A stretch of 9,236 nt of DNA from Actinomycetota bacterium (GTDB lineage Bacteria > Actinomycetota > Actinomycetes > Nanopelagicales > Nanopelagicaceae), in contig WLQO01000042.1 of the NCBI GenBank assembly GCA_009698295.1, positions 1-9,236 of the forward strand. The letters run 5' to 3'. The position numbers were made by a program, and so were the translations under genes. Shown here piece after piece: positions 1 through 6,099 of the stretch. How positions within the stretch are numbered: position 1 is the stretch's first letter; every line of letters begins with the position of its first letter. The notes beneath the pieces were generated by a model. That model did no database searches, was not told where the DNA came from, and saw only the letters and a program-made list of their open reading frames with translations.

Positions 1-545
1 AAAATTTCAGTAATTGTTAACTCTGCAAAGACCTTGATATGTGATTCGTAATCACCGTGTTCGCGCTTATCAGCTTGTTGCAGAGCAACAATCTTCTGTT
101 GCATTGTGCGGATTAGCTCAAGTCCGGTGCGGTCACCGACGTGTGCAAGACGTGGATATTCGTGTCCACCGAAGTTACGTTGGCTGATCTTTCCTTCTTT
201 GGTGCGATCAAAGAGCGCGCCCCAAACTTCAAGTTCCCAGATGCGATCTGGAGATTCCTTGGCATGAAGTTCTGCCATGCGGAAATGGTTAAGGAATTTG
301 CCACCGCGCATCGTGTCGCGAAAGTGCACCATCCAGTTATCGTTTGAATTCGCATTTCCCATTGAGGCAGCTGCGCCACCTTCGGCCATAACTGTGTGGG
401 CCTTACCGAATAGTGATTTGCAGATGATCGCAACGCGCAGACCAGATTCACGCGCTTCTACAGCTGCGCGCAGACCGGCGCCACCGGCGCCAATTACAAG
501 AACGTCGTACTTATAACGCTCGAGCGCTGTCTTTTCTGTAGTCAT
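1..545 (-). CDS. sdhA: Succinate dehydrogenase / fumarate reductase flavoprotein subunit, N-terminal part (runs off left edge)
   Basis: The first 181 residues are visible; the 3' end lies outside the window. This subunit oxidises succinate to fumarate on FAD at the cytoplasmic face of complex II. I see the Rossmann FAD loop GAGGAG at residues 19-24, the segment KAHTVMAEGGAAASMGN around 48-64 whose His50 matches the family's covalent-FAD histidine, FGGHEYPR near 126-132, and GDRTG at 137-141. It follows sdhC directly and is surely co-transcribed; an iron-sulfur sdhB probably follows beyond the edge. Start choice: an in-frame ATG at 557 sits flush against AAAGG with no spacer, whereas the ATG at 545 has AAAGGA 11 bases upstream, so I prefer 545; starting at 557 adds only MPID. 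Family assignment is very secure; the succinate versus fumarate direction is inferred from the aerobic-type partner subunit. Confidence 0.95.
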   Translation of the reverse strand, partial: MTTEKTALERYKYDVLVIGAGGAGLRAAVEARESGLRVAIICKSLFGKAHTVMAEGGAAASMGNANSNDNWMVHFRDTMRGGKFLNHFRMAELHAKESPDRIWELEVWGALFDRTKEGKISQRNFGGHEYPRLAHVGDRTGLELIRTMQQKIVALQQADKREHGDYESHIKVFAELTITEI

Positions 546-560
546 ATCTATTGGCATCCT

Positions 561-1361
561 TTAGAAGAAGTAGAAATTGGTCCAGGCGCCAGTTGCAACT
601 TGGCGAACGTAAATATCGGCAAAAGCAACTGCTGCAAGTGAGTACCAAGCAAATTGCTGATGCTTGTGATTTAGAAGAGAAACCCAGGTCCATAACTTGT
701 AACGAATTGGATGTGCCGAGAAATGCTTCAAACGTCCACCAACTGTGTGGCGACATGTGTGGCAAGAAAGTGAATAGAACCAGAGAAGTGAAGAGCTCGC
801 TAACAACACAAGTGAACCAACGCTCATGTGGCCCCATTGACCTTCAGCGTTCTTAAATGAAATGACCGCATCATAAGTAAGGAAGACGTTAAAAACTAAA
901 CCAGCATAAAAGAACCAACGGTGTGCATTTTGCAAAATAAGTGGAGCACGAGTTTCACCGGTGTATTTGGTGTGTGGTTCAGCAACTGCACAAGCAGGTG
1001 GTGATAACCAGAATGCGCGGTAGTAAGCCTTGCGGTAGTAATAACAAGTCATACGGAAACCAAGTGGGAAGATCAAAATGATCAACGCTGGTGAAAGTGC
1101 GAAGTTAAAAATTTCTGCACTAACTGGGGTCCAACCAAAAATTGTTGAACCATCGACGCAAGCTTGGGAAAGACATGGTGAATAGAAAGGAGAGATCAGC
1201 GGCTCTACGAAATAGTTATCGCCTTCGAATGCGCGGAATGTGGCATAGATAATGAAGGAAAAGAGAACTGCAAAAGTTATGGCAGGTTGTAGCCACCATT
1301 TATCTGTACGAAGCGTGCGCTCTTTTATCTTGGCGCGGGTTGGAGAAAAGACTCCGGACAT
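561..1361 (-). CDS. sdhC: Succinate dehydrogenase membrane anchor subunit (SdhC, mycobacterial Sdh1 / type F-like)
   Basis: A 266-residue integral membrane protein that should pass electrons from the SdhA/SdhB head to quinone. I count five likely membrane helices, near 26-45, 83-104, 149-169, 179-198 and 236-256. The length and Cys/His pattern resemble the single anchor subunit of mycobacterial Sdh1 (about 270 residues), not the short heme-b SdhC/SdhD pair. Distinctive residues are the acidic-loop cysteines C63 and C68, C106 in TCYYYRKAYYRAF, C124 in PPAC, and CHTCRH at 200-205 followed by GGRLKHF. The mycobacterial Sdh1 anchor is known to hold a membrane-embedded Rieske-type [2Fe-2S] cluster; which residues here would ligate it I cannot tell without an alignment. 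The ATG at 1361 has a strong AAAGGGGA Shine-Dalgarno about five bases upstream. It is the first gene of the operon, with sdhA starting 15 bases past its stop codon (or 3, if the upstream ATG is used). Confidence 0.88.
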   Translation of the reverse strand: MSGVFSPTRAKIKERTLRTDKWWLQPAITFAVLFSFIIYATFRAFEGDNYFVEPLISPFYSPCLSQACVDGSTIFGWTPVSAEIFNFALSPALIILIFPLGFRMTCYYYRKAYYRAFWLSPPACAVAEPHTKYTGETRAPLILQNAHRWFFYAGLVFNVFLTYDAVISFKNAEGQWGHMSVGSLVLLASSSLLWFYSLSCHTCRHTVGGRLKHFSAHPIRYKLWTWVSLLNHKHQQFAWYSLAAVAFADIYVRQVATGAWTNFYFF

Positions 1362-1380
1362 TGCTTCCCCTTTGATTTAA

Positions 1381-1386
1381 AGATTA
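1381..1386 (-). promoter_or_regulatory. Candidate promoter -10 box for the sdhCA operon
   Basis: TAATCT on the minus strand lies 19 bases before the sdhC start codon. It fits the actinobacterial TANNNT pattern and is identical to the -10 candidates of tRNA-Ser and glpQ in this window. Transcription starting about seven bases downstream would give a short leader of roughly 12 bases that still contains the AAAGGGG ribosome-binding site. No clear -35 is visible 16-18 bases upstream, so this rests on the -10 box and its position. Confidence 0.5.
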
Positions 1387-1414
1387 CCTAAGGAGAAGTG
1401 TGCGCTTGATTGGT

Positions 1415-1461
1415 AAAAGTGGCTAGGCGTAACCCCGCACTAAGGCTATGAAGTCAGCCAC
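1415..1461 (-). terminator. Possible weak hairpin terminator or attenuator between tRNA-Ser and sdhC
   Basis: Read on the minus strand, GTGGC (1461-1457) can pair with GCCAC (1423-1419), immediately followed by TTTT (1418-1415). Inside it a second helix, TAG-t-GCG against CGC-CTA with one bulged T, closes on the loop GGGTTA. The stem is interrupted on its 5' side and the T-run is short, so it would be a weak terminator at best. Its location, after the tRNA and before the sdhC promoter, makes sense for separating the two units. Confidence 0.3.
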
Positions 1462-1476
1462 AGCAGGAGAGAAAAA

Positions 1477-1562
1477 TGGCGGAGGGCGTGGGATTTGAAC
1501 CCACGAAACTTTCGTTTGCCGGTTTTCAAGACCGGTGCACTCGGCCGCTATGCGAGCCCTCC
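1477..1562 (-). tRNA. tRNA-Ser(UGA), CCA encoded
   Basis: The minus strand folds into a complete class II tRNA of 86 bases including CCA. The acceptor stem is GGAGGGC (1562-1556) with GCCCTCC, followed by discriminator G and a genome-encoded CCA (1479-1477). The D stem is GCA/TGC. The anticodon stem is CCGGT/ACCGG around loop CTTGAAA, giving anticodon UGA (1528-1526), which reads UCA. The long variable arm is AAAC-GAAA-GTTT, and the T arm GTGGG-TTCAAAT-CCCAC is perfectly paired. The long variable arm and the anticodon make serine unambiguous. It lies downstream of the pheA-serS-HAD operon on the same strand, so its synthetase gene is about 0.9 kb away. Confidence 0.97.
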
Positions 1563-1569
1563 GTGGGAG

Positions 1570-1575
1570 AGATTA
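1570..1575 (-). promoter_or_regulatory. Candidate -10 box for tRNA-Ser
   Basis: TAATCT on the minus strand ends seven bases before the first base of the mature tRNA. Normal spacing would put the transcription start at or within a base or two of the mature 5' end, so RNase P would have almost nothing to remove. A weak TTTTAA lies at -35 distance with a 17-base spacer. The gap to the upstream HAD gene is only 47 bases, so read-through from that operon could also contribute. Confidence 0.45.
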
Positions 1576-1609
1576 CCCGAAGTTGGTAAGCATTAAAAAT
1601 CGGCGGTGA

Positions 1610-2425
1610 TTACTGCGGAAGTTCGAGGAGTTTCTCAATAACGATAGCGACGCCATCTTGGTTATGAGGTGGCGCTACATCTTTCGCATTTGCAGGGCCT
1701 GCATGGTGGCCATCGATCATCGCATAAGAGCGATGCGCCCATTGCAACATAGAAAAGTCATTTGGGTTATCGCCAAATGCAACGCAATCTTCTGCAGAAA
1801 TTCCAATTCGCGATGCCATCATCGCCAAAGTTTCGCCTTTAGAAACTCCTAGCGCGGAAATTTCTAGTAGCGAATCATTATTTGCTGAGTGCGTAACATT
1901 TACAACTCCCTGAAGCGCAGGTGTTGCAAGCGCCAACATCTCATCTGCCGAAATTTCTTCTTGCGAAAGTCTGGCAAGCAACTTAAGCGCTGGTCGATTT
2001 GTAACTGAATCAATTGTGTCAACGCCAACATCATCCATTCCGATATCCCATCGTGGGATATAAGCCTTTTCGCGATGAAAGTGATCGTTGGATTCAACAG
2101 CAAAAGAAACATTCGGAATTGTCTTACGCAGAATATCTACTGCCGTCTGCAATTCAACGGGTTGAATCATCCACTGTTCTAAAACTTTATCGTTGTGCAT
2201 GTCATATAAAAGTCCGCCATTACAACAAATCGCGGTTCCGAAATCAAAGGCTTCGCGAACATCTCCCATCCAGCGCGGAGGGCGACCAGTAACAAAGAAG
2301 ATTTCAATTCCTAAATCGCGAGCCTTGGTGAATGCGGCGATCGTGCGATGCGAAATTCCTTCGTTGTGCGGAACTATCGTGCCATCTAAATCTGTTGCAA
2401 TTAATTTGGGGCGGCGATCACTCAC
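1610..2425 (-). CDS. HAD-superfamily hydrolase, Cof/subfamily IIB
   Basis: A 271-residue cytosolic phosphatase of the haloacid dehalogenase superfamily. Motif I is DLDGT with nucleophile D12 and acid/base D14; motif II is TGR at 46-48; motif III is K196 in SKGETL; motif IV is GDNPND at 218-223. The roughly 100-residue cap between motifs II and III is typical of the IIB (Cof) type, whose members dephosphorylate sugar phosphates, flavin or nucleotide intermediates; the substrate here cannot be read from sequence. The start is GTG at 2425, overlapping the serS stop in GTGA, which implies translational coupling. A HAD gene directly after serS is a recurring actinobacterial arrangement as I recall it, so a house-cleaning or paralogous metabolic role is plausible but unproven. 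Confidence 0.9.
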   Translation of the reverse strand: MSDRRPKLIATDLDGTIVPHNEGISHRTIAAFTKARDLGIEIFFVTGRPPRWMGDVREAFDFGTAICCNGGLLYDMHNDKVLEQWMIQPVELQTAVDILRKTIPNVSFAVESNDHFHREKAYIPRWDIGMDDVGVDTIDSVTNRPALKLLARLSQEEISADEMLALATPALQGVVNVTHSANNDSLLEISALGVSKGETLAMMASRIGISAEDCVAFGDNPNDFSMLQWAHRSYAMIDGHHAGPANAKDVAPPHNQDGVAIVIEKLLELPQ

Positions 2426-3690
2426 ACAAGCTCAAATCTCTTCATTCCGAGGAATGGTTGCAGCGCTGCTGGAACATTTACAGTTCCATCTGAATTTTGG
2501 TGGTTCTCTAAAATCGCAACAATCATGCGGGGAATCGCTACCAGCGTGCCATTTAAAGTCGCAACCGTCTTGGTTCCGTCAGCATCTTTGTATCGAATAT
2601 TTAACCGGCGGGCTTGGAATTCGGTGCAGTTCGAAGTACTTGTGACCTCACGATATGCGTTCTGGGTAGGAATCCAAGCTTCGATATCAAATTTACGAGT
2701 TGCACTCGACCCTAAATCACCAGAGGCCACATCAATAACACGGAATGGAATCTCCATCGCGTTTAGGAAATCTTTCTCCCATTGCAACAAGCGAGCATGT
2801 TCAGCTTTGGCTTCCTCTGGTTTGCAGAATGAGAACATTTCAACTTTATCGAATTGATGTACGCGAATAATTCCACGAGTATCTTTTCCGTAACTTCCAG
2901 CTTCGCGGCGGAAACATGTTGAATATCCAGCGTAACGAAGTGGTAACTTTTCAGCCGGTAGGACTTCATCCATGTGATAAGCCGCAAGTGGAACTTCACT
3001 TGTACCGACTAAGTAAGAATCATCTTTCTCTAAATGATAAACATTTTCCGCAGCTTGGCCTAGAAAACCAGTGCCTTCCATCGCAGCAGGCTTAACCAGT
3101 ACTGGTGGAATAACTGGAGTAAATCCTGCTTTTAAAGCGCTTTGAATTGCGTAGTTAACGAGTGCAAATTCCAACAACGCTCCGACGCCAGTTAAATAAT
3201 AAGAACGTGAACCAGAAACTTTTGCACCGCGTTCGGTGTCAATTGCGCCAAGCAATTTGCCAAGTTCAACGTGATCTTTTGCCTCAAATCCATCTTTTGC
3301 AAAGTCGCGTGGTGTGCCAACGTGTTCGATAGTTACAAAATCTGCTTCGCCACCGATAGGTGCTTCAGGATCTAAAAGATTTGAAAGTTGCATAACAAGC
3401 GCGCTGGCTTGGGCTTCGACTTCAGCTCGTTTGGCATCTGCTGCCTTTACTTTTTCAGCAAGAGCTTTGGCGTTCTCAAGCAGGGCCGCTTTTTCATCGC
3501 CTTTAGCCGCACCGACAGATTTAGAGAGGGTGTTCTGTTCTGCGCGCAACGTTTCAAATTCAGCAAGGGCTGCACGACGGATATCGTCGATTGCTAAAAC
3601 TTGATCAACGATCGCAACATTTTCGCCGCGACCTTTTTGTGAAGCGCGCATCGCATCCGGATTTTCACGCAAGAACTTAAGATCTATCAT
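2422..3690 (-). CDS. serS: Seryl-tRNA synthetase
   Basis: A 422-residue class II aminoacyl-tRNA synthetase that charges tRNA-Ser with serine in the cytosol, of normal bacterial length. The N-terminal long-helix coiled-coil arm, about residues 28-103, grips the long variable arm of tRNA-Ser. The catalytic core shows motif 1 around GFTPVIPPVLV (189-199), the TSE signature at 230-232, motif 2 as CFRREAGSYGKDTRG (259-273), and motif 3 around LNGTLVAIPRMIVAILEN (379-396); the arginine in motif 3 is retained. The ATG start is two bases after the pheA stop with a GAGAGAGG stretch about ten bases upstream. The stop overlaps the next gene in GTGA. Position between pheA and a HAD gene supports a single operon, so it probably shares the pheA promoter. 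Confidence 0.98.
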   Translation of the reverse strand: MIDLKFLRENPDAMRASQKGRGENVAIVDQVLAIDDIRRAALAEFETLRAEQNTLSKSVGAAKGDEKAALLENAKALAEKVKAADAKRAEVEAQASALVMQLSNLLDPEAPIGGEADFVTIEHVGTPRDFAKDGFEAKDHVELGKLLGAIDTERGAKVSGSRSYYLTGVGALLEFALVNYAIQSALKAGFTPVIPPVLVKPAAMEGTGFLGQAAENVYHLEKDDSYLVGTSEVPLAAYHMDEVLPAEKLPLRYAGYSTCFRREAGSYGKDTRGIIRVHQFDKVEMFSFCKPEEAKAEHARLLQWEKDFLNAMEIPFRVIDVASGDLGSSATRKFDIEAWIPTQNAYREVTSTSNCTEFQARRLNIRYKDADGTKTVATLNGTLVAIPRMIVAILENHQNSDGTVNVPAALQPFLGMKRFELV

Positions 3691-3692
3691 CG

Positions 3693-4532
3693 TTATTGCG
3701 CCTCTCTCGGATAAGAACCTAAGAATCTGATGTCATCACAAATTTCACGCAGTTCTGCAATGCTGTTGCCAACCGCTGAATCATTAATGTGGCCTTCTAC
3801 ATCAATAATGAAATGGTAGTGACCTAATTCGCGTCCAGTGGGACGACTCTGAATAAATGTCAGGTTTACGCTATTTTTTGCAAAAACCTGCAGGATTTCT
3901 AATAGCGCTCCGGCATGGTCGATACCAATAAAGACCGCCATTGAAGTCCGATCGTTGCCGGTGGCCTCAGGAATCCAACCCGGTTTTTGAGCGCAGATAA
4001 AGCGAGTAACCGCGCCAGTGTTATCACCAATGTCTTCAGCGATTATTTCTAAACCAAAATGTGATGCCGCAGCACTGGATGCAATAGCAGCATCGAGCTC
4101 ACCTTTACTTACCAACTCTGCAGCAGCTGAGGTGGAGTTAGTTGGCACGACTTCTGCGTGCGGATAGTTCTTAGCAATATATGCGCGGCATTGAGATTCC
4201 GCATGAGGATGTGTTCCGATTCGGGCAAATTTGGTTGTGCCAGGTTTTGCCATAAAGGCAAATGAAACCGGCAGTGTTACTTCGCCTGCGATGGTTAGTG
4301 GATCCCCAGTTGCAAGCTCATCTAAAGTGCGGGCGACGACGCCTTCAACTGAATTTTCAATTGGAACAAGTGCGAATTGTGCATCGCCGGTACGCACTGC
4401 GTTTAGCGCTGCGGTGACATTCGCGAATGGGATTAAAACATCAGAATCGCAAGTGATCTTCTTTAGCGCAGCCTCAGTAAAAGTCCCGACTGGACCTAAG
4501 TAGGCAAATCTCTGACTTTCTGATGCGCTCAC
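3693..4532 (-). CDS. pheA: Prephenate dehydratase with C-terminal ACT domain
   Basis: A 279-residue monofunctional enzyme converting prephenate to phenylpyruvate in phenylalanine biosynthesis; no chorismate mutase domain is attached. The catalytic part (about 8-182) has YLGPVGTFTEAAL at 11-23, VPIENSVEGVV at 56-66, HPHAESQCR at 108-116 and the signature TRF at 176-178 with catalytic T176. The ACT regulatory domain (about 197-275) has GALLEILQVF at 208-217. The usual phenylalanine-binding ESRP motif reads QSRP at 228-231, a Glu-to-Gln change that could alter feedback inhibition. The start is GTG at 4532, giving MSASESQRFAYLG. No Shine-Dalgarno precedes it, but TATCCT ends six bases before the GTG, suggesting a leaderless message. 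It leads the pheA-serS-HAD operon. Confidence 0.97.
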   Translation of the reverse strand: MSASESQRFAYLGPVGTFTEAALKKITCDSDVLIPFANVTAALNAVRTGDAQFALVPIENSVEGVVARTLDELATGDPLTIAGEVTLPVSFAFMAKPGTTKFARIGTHPHAESQCRAYIAKNYPHAEVVPTNSTSAAAELVSKGELDAAIASSAAASHFGLEIIAEDIGDNTGAVTRFICAQKPGWIPEATGNDRTSMAVFIGIDHAGALLEILQVFAKNSVNLTFIQSRPTGRELGHYHFIIDVEGHINDSAVGNSIAELREICDDIRFLGSYPREAQ

Positions 4533-4538
4533 TGGTTA

Positions 4539-4544
4539 AGGATA
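4539..4544 (-). promoter_or_regulatory. Candidate leaderless promoter -10 box for pheA-serS-HAD
   Basis: TATCCT on the minus strand is followed by exactly six bases (TAACCA) and then the GTG start. This spacing places the predicted transcription start on the G of GTG. No Shine-Dalgarno exists in the interval and the -35 region is poorly conserved. The glpQ stop is 53 bases upstream, so some glpQ read-through is possible. Confidence 0.5.
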
Positions 4545-4585
4545 CCTGTTTAAAAGTGGGCGCCGATCCCCAATTAAATCTTTAC

Positions 4586-5290
4586 TTAAATACTGCGCAA
4601 GATTTCACGCACAAAGCCAGGGCGGTCAGTAATCAGATTATCCACGCCTAAGTCGTAACAGAGCCTAATGTCAGAAGGTTCATCCACGGTCCAAACATTT
4701 AACTTACGTCCTGTGTCTTTGATGCGCTTTGCCAACCCCGGATCTTTCCGCAATCGCGTAATTTCTGGTCCTAAAGATTGCGCAGAAGAATGTCGCGCAT
4801 TAAACCAAGGCATGTAGTTATTAAGTAAATATGTAGTTTCTATATTTTTATCAAGTTGTTTTATTCTTTCAATTGCAAACCAAGAAAATGACATGATATT
4901 TACCTCAATTCCAGCTTTTGCAATTCGCTTCTTTTCTGAATTAATTTTTTTAACCAATAGATCTTCAATCGCCGTACGAGAGGGCACTGGGTGTTTTGTC
5001 TCCAAAAACAATGACTTCTTCTGGCTAATTCCAAAATCTAAGATCTCATCGATGTTTAGTATTTGAGGATAAATCATTTTCAGTTGTGCATAGGAACTTC
5101 CAGAAACCACCGCTTTATTATTTGCACAACGTGTTAAATCTGCGTCATGCCATAAAACTGCAACTCCATCTTTTGTTAATCGAAGATCGCATTCCAAGCC
5201 ATCGGCACCTTGGTGGACCGCGCTTTCATATGCCGCCATAGTCATCTCTGGAAAGTCATGAGATGCCCCGCGATGAGCGTAGATCTTCAT
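4586..5290 (-). CDS. Glycerophosphodiester phosphodiesterase (GDPD family), cytoplasmic
   Basis: A 234-residue TIM-barrel enzyme expected to split glycerophosphodiesters into glycerol 3-phosphate and an alcohol. Visible family residues are H6-R7 in AHRG, E33 and D35 in GLECDLRLTKDG, H48-D49 in WHDADLT, E97 and K99 in FLETKH, W200 in NVWTVD, and D222 in LITDRP. The conserved PENT motif reads PEMT at 15-17 onward, replacing the usual Asn with Met. No signal peptide or membrane segment is present, so it should act on internal deacylated phospholipids, not on extracellular substrates as exported GlpQ does. The middle part (about 100-195) is Lys/Ile/Asn-rich and more divergent. ATG at 5290 is the only good start; no Shine-Dalgarno precedes it. 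It is divergent from the phosphatase gene across 32 bases. Confidence 0.92.
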   Translation of the reverse strand: MKIYAHRGASHDFPEMTMAAYESAVHQGADGLECDLRLTKDGVAVLWHDADLTRCANNKAVVSGSSYAQLKMIYPQILNIDEILDFGISQKKSLFLETKHPVPSRTAIEDLLVKKINSEKKRIAKAGIEVNIMSFSWFAIERIKQLDKNIETTYLLNNYMPWFNARHSSAQSLGPEITRLRKDPGLAKRIKDTGRKLNVWTVDEPSDIRLCYDLGVDNLITDRPGFVREILRSI

Positions 5291-5296
5291 AGTTTG

Positions 5297-5302
5297 AGAT
5301 TA
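5297..5302 (-). promoter_or_regulatory. Candidate leaderless promoter -10 box for the GDPD gene
   Basis: TAATCT on the minus strand is followed by six bases (CAAACT) and then the ATG at 5290, so the predicted transcript would begin at the start codon. No ribosome-binding site fits in the interval. It lies in a 32-base spacer shared with the oppositely oriented phosphatase promoter, the two -10 boxes being only seven bases apart. Confidence 0.5.
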
Positions 5303-5309
5303 ACACCAT

Positions 5310-5315
5310 TAGGCT
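5310..5315 (+). promoter_or_regulatory. Candidate leaderless promoter -10 box for the PP2C-pknB operon
   Basis: TAGGCT fits TANNNT and ends seven bases before the ATG at 5323. No Shine-Dalgarno is present in AAGCGGT, so a leaderless or near-leaderless transcript is likely. A weak TTCATA at 5286-5291 is at -35 distance with an 18-base spacer and would overlap the start of the divergent GDPD gene. Confidence 0.45.
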
Positions 5316-5322
5316 AAGCGGT

Positions 5323-6099
5323 ATGAGCCGGCTTTACTTTCAATGCGCAGCGCGATCTGCTGTCGGTTTAGTACGCAACGGCAATGAAGATTCTGCTCTG
5401 ATTGGTTCGCAGTTAATCGCAGTTGCAGATGGCATGGGCGGACATGCTGGTGGCGAAATCGCATCAGCGGTAGCTATTAACACTTTGTCAGAAATCGCCC
5501 CAACTTTTATCAACTCAGAAATCGATGATGAATCCGCTAGCGATCTTTTCCTTAACTCACTGCACACTATTGATAGCCAAATTCGCGCAGTGACCCAAGA
5601 TGAACCACAACTAGCTGGAATGGGAACAACGCTTACTGCGCTCTTTATCAATGCTGCTGAAATTTCACTGTTGCACATTGGCGATACGCGGGCCTATCGA
5701 CTGCGCGGAAATGATTTGGAGCAACTCAGCGCGGATCACACCGTTCTGCAAGAGCTGCTCAGTAAAGGGATTATCTCGGAATCAGATGCGCAAGGACATC
5801 CGCAGAGATCGATGCTCACCCAAGCGCTTATGGGTGAAGGAAACCTGGAGCCCTCACTTCATATTTTCGAAGGAAAAATTCAGGATCGCTACTTAGTATG
5901 TAGCGACGGGTTGACTGGGGTTTTAAGCGATAAGGAAATTAAATCTTTGATTAAAGGTAAGGATGCCGCTGCTGCAGTAGATGCCTTGATTGATGCCACA
6001 TATATAAATGGTGCACCTGATAACGTCACGGTCATTCTGGCAGATCTAGTGGAATCGAATACCAGCGACGTTGAAAAGATGGGAGCGGCTAAAGCATGA
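5323..6099 (+). CDS. PP2C-family serine/threonine protein phosphatase (PstP-like catalytic domain, no membrane anchor)
   Basis: A 258-residue metal-dependent phosphatase expected to reverse PknB phosphorylation. The PP2C motifs run in order: RNGNEDS at 18-24, ADGMGGHAGGE at 35-45 with metal ligand D36, GMGTT at 99-103, HIGDTRAYR at 118-126, LSADHT at 135-140, CSDGLTG at 193-199 with D195, and GAPDNVTVI at 230-238 with D233. The catalytic domain fills the protein; only about 17 residues follow it. Mycobacterial PstP continues into a membrane helix and an extracellular part, which are absent here, so this enzyme should be soluble. The stop codon overlaps the pknB start in ATGA, tying the pair together translationally. 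In many actinobacteria rodA and pbpA lie between these two genes; here they are directly fused into an operon. Confidence 0.95.
   Translation: MSRLYFQCAARSAVGLVRNGNEDSALIGSQLIAVADGMGGHAGGEIASAVAINTLSEIAPTFINSEIDDESASDLFLNSLHTIDSQIRAVTQDEPQLAGMGTTLTALFINAAEISLLHIGDTRAYRLRGNDLEQLSADHTVLQELLSKGIISESDAQGHPQRSMLTQALMGEGNLEPSLHIFEGKIQDRYLVCSDGLTGVLSDKEIKSLIKGKDAAAAVDALIDATYINGAPDNVTVILADLVESNTSDVEKMGAAKA

Noticed and set aside
546..557. Upstream ATG at 557 as the sdhA start
   Set aside because: The AAAGG sequence abuts it with no spacer, while the same sequence is at a usable distance from the ATG at 545. The choice changes only four residues.
511..837. A 108-codon minus-strand frame and a plus-strand frame (551-856) over sdhC
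   Set aside because: Both overlap the well-supported SdhC frame; neither shows a recognisable motif or a ribosome-binding site.
2193..2645. A 150-codon plus-strand reading frame across the serS/HAD junction
   Set aside because: It is antisense to two securely identified genes, has no domain character, and its low-complexity basic composition is that of a shadow frame.
4552..4575. Possible terminator between the GDPD gene and pheA
   Set aside because: TGGG and CCCA could pair only four bases with mismatches inside, and the following T-run is short and interrupted; it does not reach a believable hairpin.
5340..5678. A 112-codon minus-strand frame inside the phosphatase gene
   Set aside because: It mirrors the strongly conserved PP2C motif region and has no independent support.
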